From the NCBI RefSeq assembly GCF_000955955.1, contig NZ_JYJG01000484.1:1-14623 (forward strand): 14,623 bases of DNA, given 5' to 3'. Made by a program: the position numbers and the translations under genes. Positions 1 to 5,859 of this stretch are shown here, piece by piece (within the stretch, counting starts at the first letter, position 1; each line of letters begins with the position of its first letter). The notes under the pieces are model-generated. The model ran no database searches. It saw only the letters and a program-made list of their open reading frames with translations, and had not been told where the DNA came from. This DNA comes from Lentzea aerocolonigenes (GTDB lineage Bacteria > Actinomycetota > Actinomycetes > Mycobacteriales > Pseudonocardiaceae).

Positions 1-2
1 GA

Positions 3-1094
3 GTGCAGGAGATCGCGGCCGCGAACCGCCACATCGGACTGCAGGCGCGGTGCAGCTTTTCCCGTGCTGTCGTGGAACTGCGGCTCGACTCGCGCGAGCG
101 GAGCTTCAACTCGTTCGCCAGGGCGCTGGGTCTCGCGGAGCTCACCGGCGACAACGAGCTGATCGGCTCGGTGCTGTTCGAACAGGCACGCGTGATGCGC
201 ATGCAGTACCACGAGCACTGCATGATCCGCACCGAGGAGAGCCGCTGCAGCCTCGACGGCGAACCGTGCGTGCGCAAGCTGCGGCGCGCGGAAGCGTTGT
301 GCGCGCAGGTGCGCGACCGGTGGAAGCAGGTCGGCGACCCGGTGCGGATGGCGATGGTCAACGTCCTGCTGACACACGTGCGCATCGATCTGGGTGAACT
401 TGACCGCGCGCACCGCAGCTGGCAGCGCGCTGACCAGTTGCTTGCCGGAAGGAACCGTCCGGTGGCGCGAGCAGAGGCCCTGATGGCGCGCGCCCGTTTG
501 TCCGGAGCGCGCAAGCGCTATCAGGACCAGATCAGCCAGCTGACCCAGGCCGCCGAGCTCGCGATGAGCTGCCTGGCGCGGGAGGTCGCGGTGCACGCCC
601 ACCAACAACTAAGTGAGGCGTACGAACGATCTGGGAACCTGGAACGGGCTCTGCGGCACGCGCGGCTGCAGTTGGAGCAGTACCGGTTGTGGGAGTTGCA
701 AGAGGGTCGCGATCTGCTGCGGATGCGCGAGCACGACCTGTCGTCACGGCTCGTGGAACAGTTGGCGCACAGGCGTTTCGAGCCCAAGCGCGAGGACGCC
801 GTGGTGCGCGTGCCACACACCGGCGAGCTGCGTGAGACCGGCACCGCGGAGCACACGAACACCCGGATCGCGAGCGCGTTGCGAGCAGGGCTCACCAAGC
901 GCGGCATCGAGGTGCTGCGGCTCGTGGCGGCCGGGGCGAGCACCGCGATGATCGCCGAGTCGCTCGGCCTGTCCCCCAAGACCGTGCAGAACCACCTCCA
1001 GCGGATCTACACGACGCTTGACGTCAACGGGCGTTCCGGCGCCATCGTGTGGTGGATGAACCTCACCAACGGCGAGTCATCCATTGTCAAGTGA
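3..1094 (+). CDS. LuxR-type HTH regulator with helical-repeat body, 5' end uncertain
   Basis: A transcription factor whose last 65 or so residues form a LuxR/GerE DNA-binding domain (about 297-352). The motif LTKRGIEVLRLVAAGAS is followed by the helix pair AESLGLSPKTVQNHLQRIYT, typical of the recognition helix. The preceding 290 residues are Ala/Leu/Arg-rich amphipathic helices resembling TPR or MalT-type repeats, which in this class sense a ligand or partner. No ATPase motif is visible in the part present. The open frame reaches the left edge of the window; the GTG at position 3 has no visible ribosome binding site, so the gene probably starts further left and an N-terminal domain may be missing. 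It faces the XRE gene, and its stop codon lies in the loop of a perfect hairpin. The target genes cannot be told from sequence. Confidence 0.8.
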   Translation: MQEIAAANRHIGLQARCSFSRAVVELRLDSRERSFNSFARALGLAELTGDNELIGSVLFEQARVMRMQYHEHCMIRTEESRCSLDGEPCVRKLRRAEALCAQVRDRWKQVGDPVRMAMVNVLLTHVRIDLGELDRAHRSWQRADQLLAGRNRPVARAEALMARARLSGARKRYQDQISQLTQAAELAMSCLAREVAVHAHQQLSEAYERSGNLERALRHARLQLEQYRLWELQEGRDLLRMREHDLSSRLVEQLAHRRFEPKREDAVVRVPHTGELRETGTAEHTNTRIASALRAGLTKRGIEVLRLVAAGASTAMIAESLGLSPKTVQNHLQRIYTTLDVNGRSGAIVWWMNLTNGESSIVK

Positions 1095-1102
1095 TTGACA
1101 AT
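1083..1102. terminator. Perfect 8-bp inverted repeat around the stop codon of the LuxR gene
   Basis: ATTGTCAA (1083-1090) and TTGACAAT (1095-1102) are perfect reverse complements around a 4-base loop that holds the TGA stop. The arms are AT-rich, unlike the surrounding DNA, and no T-run follows. It may be a weak terminator or a protein-binding site; the sequence does not decide between them. Confidence 0.4.
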
Positions 1103-1301
1103 TGGTCCGACCAGACTGGGGTCCAATCGCCCGTTCGGTCGCTTGCCGCTGACGGGGTGGTCGCGGTTATTGGGTGATTTACCCATGTCGGCGAAGTGGA
1201 ATTGGGTGATGTGACGGGTAACTGGTCTGTGTCATGCTCCGTTAACAAGGTGTCCAGTTAACGAGCGAGGGGCGGTCATGGCCGGGCAACGCCGCCTGCG
1301 G
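1095..1301 (+). promoter_or_regulatory. Intergenic region with direct repeats and promoter-like DNA reading towards the XRE gene antisense strand
   Basis: This 207-bp gap lies between two convergent genes, where no promoter is needed, yet it is richer in AT and organised. ATTGGGTGAT occurs at 1169-1178 and 1201-1210, 32 bp apart (about three helical turns). GTTAAC occurs at 1241-1246 and 1257-1262. GAGGGG at 1267-1272 stands five bases before an ATG at 1278 that opens a frame antisense to the XRE gene. A rightward promoter making an antisense RNA is possible but not demonstrated; no convincing -35/-10 pair was found. Confidence 0.25.
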
Positions 1302-2552
1302 TCAGTGCTTCCTGAGCGCGATCCGCGCCACGTCGCGCCACAGGAGCGGATCAACGCCCTCGGGGTTGATGTGCTCCAGCAGCGCGGCCAGTGCCGTGCG
1401 CGCGCCGATGCTGCCCTCCGGGTCGACCTCGTCCGCCGCCCGCACCAGCAGCAGGTGGCACCGCAACTGCTGCTCGGCGTCGAGCCGGCCGGTCGCGAGC
1501 GCCTCCTCGGCGAGTTCGCGAGCCTTGTCGACCTCTCCGTCGCGCAACGCCAGCTCGGCGCGCAACGCCCGTGCGTGCGCGAGAAGCCCGTCCTGCTGCC
1601 GCATCGCCGCGACCGTCGTCTCCACCTTGTCCAGCAACGCCACGACCTCGTCGAGGTTCGCACCGGGCGTGCGCAACGCGATGGACGCTCCCGCGAGGCG
1701 AACGCGGCAGCGGTACTCGGGATCGCCGTCGAAGTCGTCGAGCATGCCGACGGCCTCGCGGATGCAGTGCGCCGCTTCGGTCCGGTCGCCGAGACGATCC
1801 GCGACCTTCGCGCGCGCCCACCACGTGGAGATCGCGAGCCGGTCGCGCCCGAGTTCGGGCAGCCGCACGGAAAGCTGGTCCACCACCTGTTCGGCGTCGG
1901 CGAGACGTCCGGCCGCGGTCAGCTCCGCGCACAACGCGATGAGCGCGCGCGTGTTGACCCGACGCACCCGTTCACCGTCACCGCTGGCCAGCTCAACGGA
2001 CTCGGTCGCGGCCCGCACGGATTCGGCCGTCCGGCCGAGGCGCCGCAACGAGGATGCGCGCAGGATCTCCACCAACGCGTCCACCGCCGGACCGGGAGAC
2101 CAGGACTTGCGCAGCTTCGCCGCCGCCAGCAGCAGACCCTCGTGGTCGCGTTGGCGCGCCAGCATCACCAGGCGCGTCCAGCGCACGCACCAGCCGAACA
2201 TCTCCTCGTCCGACCGCTTTCCCAGCGTTTCCAGCAGGTCGACGGCCATCACCAGGTCGCCGTCGTGGTAGGCCAGCAGCGCCTCGCACCACGCCAGCGC
2301 CTCGTCCTGCATCGCGGTGCGGTCCTCGTCGACCATCAGCTCGGACGGGTCGACGCCGAGCACCTCGGCGAGCCTGCGCACCACGGCGGGCGACGGGACG
2401 CGTTCGCCGGACTCGAGCCTCGACACGTAGCTCATGGACACACCTGGGCACGCGAGGTCCTTTTGCGACAAACCGCGTTGCAGCCGGACCGCTCGCAGCC
2501 TCGCGCCGAACCTCGTCAACGACTTCCTGCCCTCATCCACGGCCGCCACCAA
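1302..2552 (-). CDS. XRE-family HTH regulator with TPR-like C-terminal body
   Basis: A cytoplasmic one-component regulator of 416 residues. Residues 14-70 form a lambda-repressor-like HTH (RFGARLRAVRLQRGLSQKDL, then the recognition segment SMSYVSRLESGERVP and LAEVLGVDPSEL). Residues 80-412 are a chain of short Ala/Leu-rich helices typical of tetratricopeptide repeats. This HTH-plus-TPR layout and length (about 400) is that of peptide-sensing RRNPP-type regulators, but many actinomycete proteins share it without a known ligand. The start is uncertain: TTG at 2552 has AAGGGG ten bases upstream; GTG at 2549 and GTG at 2540 (GGTGG five bases upstream) are alternatives, and all keep the HTH intact. 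The gene is divergent from the small secreted peptide gene, with 17-29 bp between start codons, so each promoter must lie within or against the other gene. This suggests linked control and perhaps a regulator/ligand pair. Confidence 0.88.
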   Translation of the reverse strand: MVAAVDEGRKSLTRFGARLRAVRLQRGLSQKDLACPGVSMSYVSRLESGERVPSPAVVRRLAEVLGVDPSELMVDEDRTAMQDEALAWCEALLAYHDGDLVMAVDLLETLGKRSDEEMFGWCVRWTRLVMLARQRDHEGLLLAAAKLRKSWSPGPAVDALVEILRASSLRRLGRTAESVRAATESVELASGDGERVRRVNTRALIALCAELTAAGRLADAEQVVDQLSVRLPELGRDRLAISTWWARAKVADRLGDRTEAAHCIREAVGMLDDFDGDPEYRCRVRLAGASIALRTPGANLDEVVALLDKVETTVAAMRQQDGLLAHARALRAELALRDGEVDKARELAEEALATGRLDAEQQLRCHLLLVRAADEVDPEGSIGARTALAALLEHINPEGVDPLLWRDVARIALRKH

Positions 2553-2556
2553 TCGA

Positions 2557-2562
2557 ACGGAG
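2557..2562 (+). promoter_or_regulatory. Ribosome binding site of the small peptide gene
   Basis: ACGGAG ends seven bases before the ATG at 2570. It supports real translation of the 53-codon frame. It lies in the few bases separating the two divergent start codons. Confidence 0.65.
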
Positions 2563-2569
2563 CCCCTTG

Positions 2570-2731
2570 ATGAAGTTGAACACTATCGCTCGAATCGTCG
2601 CCGCAGTGATCCTCAGTTTGGCTGGCCTTGCTCTGACGGGCGGCGCAGCCCTCGCGGACTCCTGCGAGACCGGCGCACCCGGCGGGCACAACACGAACCC
2701 GTTCCTGCCGCCGTTCGCGGTCGCGCCCTGA
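2570..2731 (+). CDS. Small secreted peptide precursor, 53 aa
   Basis: No recognised family. The 53-residue product has a textbook Sec signal peptide: basic start MKLNTIARIV, hydrophobic core AAVILSLAGLAL, and an AXA site (GGAALA before Asp30). Cleavage there would release a 24-residue peptide that starts DSCETGAPGG and ends NPFLPPFAVAP. It has one cysteine, is Gly/Pro-rich and is not cationic, so a classical cationic bacteriocin is unlikely. Support for a real gene: a well-placed ribosome binding site, a signal sequence too good for a chance frame, and a perfect hairpin terminator 15 bp after the stop. It is divergent from the XRE-TPR regulator and upstream of the ydbS-ydbT-like pair. A signalling pro-peptide for the regulator is the favoured reading; a small exported effector whose immunity lies in the ydbST pair is the alternative. 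Both are inference. Confidence 0.72.
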   Translation: MKLNTIARIVAAVILSLAGLALTGGAALADSCETGAPGGHNTNPFLPPFAVAP

Positions 2732-2745
2732 TCGTTTTGCCCGGT

Positions 2746-2784
2746 TGAGGTGGTCTTGCCTCCCTCGCAAGCAAGACCACCTCA
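2746..2784 (+). terminator. Perfect 14-bp hairpin terminator after the small peptide gene
   Basis: TGAGGTGGTCTTGC (2746-2759) pairs without mismatch with GCAAGACCACCTCA (2771-2784) across an 11-base loop. The hairpin starts 15 bases after the peptide stop codon. There is no T-run, as is usual in actinomycetes. It should separate the peptide transcript from the ydbS-like gene. Confidence 0.75.
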
Positions 2785-2799
2785 CCACCGGCACACCAA

Positions 2800-2827
2800 T
2801 TGACACACCTGGCCACATCGCCAGGTG
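2800..2827 (+). promoter_or_regulatory. Consensus -35 hexamer followed by an 8-bp palindrome, upstream of the ydbS-like gene
   Basis: TTGACA at 2800-2805 is a consensus -35 hexamer. It is directly followed by CACCTGGC (2806-2813) and GCCAGGTG (2820-2827), a perfect inverted repeat with a 6-base spacer. The palindrome fills the space between -35 and the expected -10, where a repressor site is often placed. The -10 itself is poor, so the promoter call is tentative. Confidence 0.4.
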
Positions 2828-2848
2828 CGAGTGAGGCACCCTTGTGGG

Positions 2849-3337
2849 GTGACTCTGCAACTGCGCACGCCTCGTCACCAGGTGAGTCCGAAGTCGGTCC
2901 TGCTGTGGACGATGCAGGCGGCCTTGTTCTGGCTGGTGTTGTTCGTGCCCCAGCTCGTCGTGTTCCTCGTGGTGAACGAGCCGCCCACGTGGGAGCTCGC
3001 CCTGTTGGTCGCCACGCTGGTCGTCGGAATCGTGCACACCGCGGTCGAGCCGAGCTGGCGCTACCGCGTGCACCGCTGGGAGACCACGCCGGACGCCGTC
3101 TACACCCTCTCCGGCTGGCTGAACCAGGAGTGGCGGGTCGCGCCCGTGTCGCGCATCCAGACCATCGACACCAAGCGCGGGCCGTTCCAGCAGATGCTCG
3201 GCCTCTCCACGGTCACGGTGACGACCGCGTCGGCCGCGGGCCCGGTCGAGATCGAGGGCCTGGACCACGAGGTGGCGCAGCAGCTCGTGGTCGAGCTGAC
3301 GAACACCACGCAGGCCACGCCGGGTGATGCCACGTGA
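2849..3337 (+). CDS. YdbS-like membrane PH-domain protein
   Basis: A small membrane protein of 162 residues with two transmembrane segments (about 19-42 and 48-66) and a cytoplasmic bacterial PH domain (bPH_2, about 70-147). The family signature is visible as PVSRIQTIDTKRGPFQQMLG followed by LSTVTVTTASAAG. Length and layout match Bacillus YdbS (about 160 residues). The GTG at 2849 was chosen because it gives the usual short N-terminus before the first membrane segment. The in-frame GTG at 2825 lies inside the palindrome and has no ribosome binding site. The stop overlaps the next gene by four bases (GTGA), so the two are translationally coupled. In Bacillus the ydbST pair is linked to envelope stress and resistance to an antimicrobial peptide; that role here is inference. 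Confidence 0.85.
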   Translation: MTLQLRTPRHQVSPKSVLLWTMQAALFWLVLFVPQLVVFLVVNEPPTWELALLVATLVVGIVHTAVEPSWRYRVHRWETTPDAVYTLSGWLNQEWRVAPVSRIQTIDTKRGPFQQMLGLSTVTVTTASAAGPVEIEGLDHEVAQQLVVELTNTTQATPGDAT

Positions 3338-4833
3338 CCGCCGAACTGCCCGCGGCGCCGGAGTTCACCGAGCCGCTGACGGAGTGGCACCGCCTGCACG
3401 TGCGCATGCTGATCGTGCGACCGCTCAACGAGGGCATCGCGATGCTGGTGCCGATCGCGGTCCTGCTGATCACCGGCAACGGCGAGAAGTGGCGTCTGTT
3501 CGCGAGTGGCGTCACGGTCGCGCTGATCCTCGCGTTCAGCTACTTCATCTGGCGCACCACGAAGTACCGCATCACCGACGACCAGGTCGAGCTGCACACG
3601 GGGTTGCTGACCCGCAAGCAGCTCGCGGTGCCGCGCGATCGCATCAGGACGGTCGACCTCACCTCGAAGCCCGGCCACCGCGTGTTCGGGTTGTCGGCGG
3701 TGCGGATCGGCACCGGGCAGCAGGACACCCCCGGCACCGACGGCCTCACGCTCGACGCGGTGACGTCGGAGGAGGCCGAGCGGCTGCGGGTGTTGTTGCT
3801 GCAGAAGACAGTCACGCCCAGGGCTGGCTCGTCCGACGAGCCTGGCGCGGAGCCGGCGGTCGCCTCGTCGGAGGTCATCTCGCAGCTCGACCTGAAGTGG
3901 CTGAAGTTCGCGCCGCTGTCGTTGTCCGGACTGGTCGCGATCGGTGCCGTGTTCGGCCTGCTGTCGAACTACGCGGACGACCTCGGCCTGCACCCGGTCC
4001 AGGACCTGTGGGAGTGGCTGTTCGAGCACCCGAGCTTCACGCTGATCGGCGCGTTCGTGATCGCGCTGGCCGTGCTCGGGCTGGTGCTGTCCGTGCCGCT
4101 TTACATTCTTCAGTTCTGGAACTACAAGCTGACCCGCGAGCCGGACGGAACCCTGCGCGTGCAACGGGGTCTGCTCACCACCCGCTCGGTTTCCGTGGAG
4201 GAGCAACGGCTTCGCGGCGTCGACATCCAGGAACCGCTGCTGGTCCGCGCGGGCAAGGGCGCGAAGCTCGCCGCGGTGACCACGGGCCTGGGTTCGAAGG
4301 GCGAGAGCAACCTGTTGCTGCCGCCCGCGCCGTTGTCCGTGGCGCACGAGGTCTCGCAGGACGTGCTGAAGGTCGCGGACGACCCGACTCTGCGCAAGCT
4401 CCGCAAGCACCCGTTCGCCGCGTTGCGCCGCAGCATGATCCGGCACGTGGTGCCGTGGGTCGTGATCGCGGCCGGCCTGGCGATCTTCGCACCGTCGTGG
4501 GCGTGGCCGATCCCTGTGGTGATCCTCCCGTTCGCGGCGCTGGTCGGCTGGGACAACTACCGCTCGCTCGGCAACGCGCTCGACGACCGGTATCTGGTGA
4601 CGCGCAACAACTCTCTGGTTCGCTCGACCGTGGCGTTGCAGCGCACCGGCATCATCGGCTGGCGCATCCGGCGGTCGTTCTTCCAGCGCCGCAGCGGGTT
4701 GATGACGATCGGCGCGACGACGGCGGCGGGTGCGGGTGTCTACCACGTGACGGACGTCGGTGAGGCCGACGGGCTGGCGCTGGCCGACGAGGCGGTGCCG
4801 GACCTGCTGCGCCCGTTCCTGACGGAGGGTTAG
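3334..4833 (+). CDS. YdbT-like membrane protein with three PH domains
   Basis: Partner of the preceding gene, starting at a GTG that overlaps its stop. The 499 residues (Bacillus YdbT is about 490) hold three bPH_2 domains: about 74-155 (KYRITDDQVELHTGLLTRKQ, then PRDRIRTVDL), 262-345 (NYKLTREPDGTLRVQRGLLT, then EEQRLRGVDI) and 413-490 (NALDDRYLVTRNNSLVRSTV, then LQRTGIIGWRIRRSFFQRR). Transmembrane segments lie in pairs between them, near 33-73, 193-258 and 369-406. The repeated pattern of two membrane helices and one PH domain suggests internal triplication of a YdbS-like unit. The protein probably forms a membrane complex with the YdbS-like partner; its biochemical activity is unknown. It is convergent with the GlxA-type regulator 19 bp away. 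Confidence 0.88.
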   Translation: MTAELPAAPEFTEPLTEWHRLHVRMLIVRPLNEGIAMLVPIAVLLITGNGEKWRLFASGVTVALILAFSYFIWRTTKYRITDDQVELHTGLLTRKQLAVPRDRIRTVDLTSKPGHRVFGLSAVRIGTGQQDTPGTDGLTLDAVTSEEAERLRVLLLQKTVTPRAGSSDEPGAEPAVASSEVISQLDLKWLKFAPLSLSGLVAIGAVFGLLSNYADDLGLHPVQDLWEWLFEHPSFTLIGAFVIALAVLGLVLSVPLYILQFWNYKLTREPDGTLRVQRGLLTTRSVSVEEQRLRGVDIQEPLLVRAGKGAKLAAVTTGLGSKGESNLLLPPAPLSVAHEVSQDVLKVADDPTLRKLRKHPFAALRRSMIRHVVPWVVIAAGLAIFAPSWAWPIPVVILPFAALVGWDNYRSLGNALDDRYLVTRNNSLVRSTVALQRTGIIGWRIRRSFFQRRSGLMTIGATTAAGAGVYHVTDVGEADGLALADEAVPDLLRPFLTEG

Positions 4834-4842
4834 TCCACTGTG

Positions 4843-4901
4843 GATCGGGGTGTCACGCCGTGCGGAAGGTCTGCCGGTAGGCCGTCGGCGACACCCCGAT
4901 C
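4843..4901. terminator. 12-bp inverted repeat at the ydbT/glxA-type convergent junction
   Basis: GATCGGGGTGTC (4843-4854) and GACACCCCGATC (4890-4901) are perfect reverse complements with a 35-base loop. The left arm starts 9 bases after the ydbT-like stop and reaches the last codon of the opposite gene; the right arm lies in that gene's coding end. It could stop transcription from both sides, but the loop is long and there is no T-run. Confidence 0.35.
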
Positions 4902-5788
4902 GACGCCGCCAGCTGCTGCCTGAGCGCCGCCCCGGTCCCGAACCCGGCGTGCCGCGCCACCTGGTCGACCGGCAGTTCGGTCGACTCCAGCAGGTGCCGG
5001 GCCCGCTCCACCCGCTGCTGCGTCAGCCACTGCCCCGGTGACATCCCGGTCTCGGCCCGGAACCGGCGCGTGAACGTGCGCACGCTCATCCGCACCTGCG
5101 CGGCCATCCCGGCGAGGTCGAGCGGTTCTTGGAGCCGCTCCAAGGCCCACTCGCGGGCCAACGCCGTCGAGGTGTCCGGGTAGCTCGGCACCGGGCGGTC
5201 GACGAACTGCGACTGGCCGCCCTGCCGCCACGCCGGCACGACGCAGTACCGGGCGATCCAGTTCGCCACCTCGCTGCCGTGGTCTGACCTGATGACGTGC
5301 AGGCACAGGTCGATGCCCGCGGCGACGCCCGCCGAGGTGAGGATGTCTCCGTCGTCGATGAACAGCACGTCCGGGTTGAGCCGCACCTTCGGGTACAGCG
5401 CGCGGAACTCCTCCGTGGTGCCCCAGTGCGTGGTCGCGGGCCTGCCGTCGAGCAGGCCTGCGGCGGCCAGCACGAACGCGCCGGTGCAGATCGACATGAT
5501 CCGCGGCGCACGAGTCGTGGTCAGCGCCTCCAGGACGGCCGGTTCGAGCCAGCCTTCGCGCGCGGGCTTGTAGTAGGTGCCCGGCACCAGCACCGTGTCC
5601 GCGTCTTGGAGCGCCTCCAAGCCGTGCTCGGGCGCGATGGTGAAGCCGCCGCTGGTGGGGATCGGGCGGCGGTCCGGCGAACAGACGACGACCTCGTACA
5701 GGTCGCCGAGCCGGGCGAACATGTGCGTCGAGCTGCCGAGGTCGAACGCCACCGACTGCTCCAGAGCGAGAACGGCGATGCGGTGCAT
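4853..5788 (-). CDS. GlxA-family regulator: DJ-1/PfpI domain plus AraC HTH
   Basis: A 311-residue transcription regulator of the GlxA (FtrA-like) family. Residues 1-185 form a DJ-1/PfpI class I glutamine amidotransferase-like fold with the elbow motif MSICTGAFVLAAAGLLDGR (Cys101) and the following TTHW (His121), which in this family is thought to sense small metabolites. Residues about 208-308 are an AraC-type double HTH (LDLAGMAAQVRMSVRTFTRR, ETGMSPGQWLTQQRVERARH, VARHAGFGTGAALRQQL). The length is usual for the family (310-330). The ATG at 5788 directly begins the first beta strand (MHRIAVLAL). It is divergent from the MFS transporter with 71 bp between them, the normal arrangement for a local regulator and its target. 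Confidence 0.92.
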   Translation of the reverse strand: MHRIAVLALEQSVAFDLGSSTHMFARLGDLYEVVVCSPDRRPIPTSGGFTIAPEHGLEALQDADTVLVPGTYYKPAREGWLEPAVLEALTTTRAPRIMSICTGAFVLAAAGLLDGRPATTHWGTTEEFRALYPKVRLNPDVLFIDDGDILTSAGVAAGIDLCLHVIRSDHGSEVANWIARYCVVPAWRQGGQSQFVDRPVPSYPDTSTALAREWALERLQEPLDLAGMAAQVRMSVRTFTRRFRAETGMSPGQWLTQQRVERARHLLESTELPVDQVARHAGFGTGAALRQQLAASIGVSPTAYRQTFRTA

Positions 5789-5859
5789 GGCCGGATTCTT
5801 TCACATGTTGGCTATCTGGCCACTGGTCGCCTGTTTCGGCATCACGCAACCTTGTCGGC
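5789..5859. promoter_or_regulatory. Divergent promoter region between the GlxA-type regulator and the MFS transporter
   Basis: These 71 bp must hold at least part of the control of both divergent genes. The region is richer in AT near the regulator (TTCTTTCACATG). No clear operator or standard -35/-10 pair could be picked out by eye. Confidence 0.4.

Noticed and set aside
1185..1214. Nine-codon frame MSAKWNWVM in the first intergenic region
   Set aside because: No ribosome binding site, no signal sequence, and too short to separate from chance.
1278..2570. 430-codon open frame antisense to the XRE gene, with Shine-Dalgarno and ATG
   Set aside because: Its product is Arg/His/Gln-rich without any domain pattern, as expected for the opposite strand of a high-GC gene. 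The XRE frame carries a clear HTH. Only the RNA, not the protein, is kept as a question.
2437..2812. GACACACCTGG present both inside the XRE HTH region (2437-2447) and before ydbS (2802-2812), a possible shared operator
   Set aside because: An 11-base match between two places is expected by chance many times in 14.6 kb, and only the second copy is palindromic.
3100..4746. 548-codon minus-strand open frame over the ydbST-like pair
   Set aside because: Low-complexity Arg/Gln/His composition and no domain; a shadow of the two PH-domain genes.
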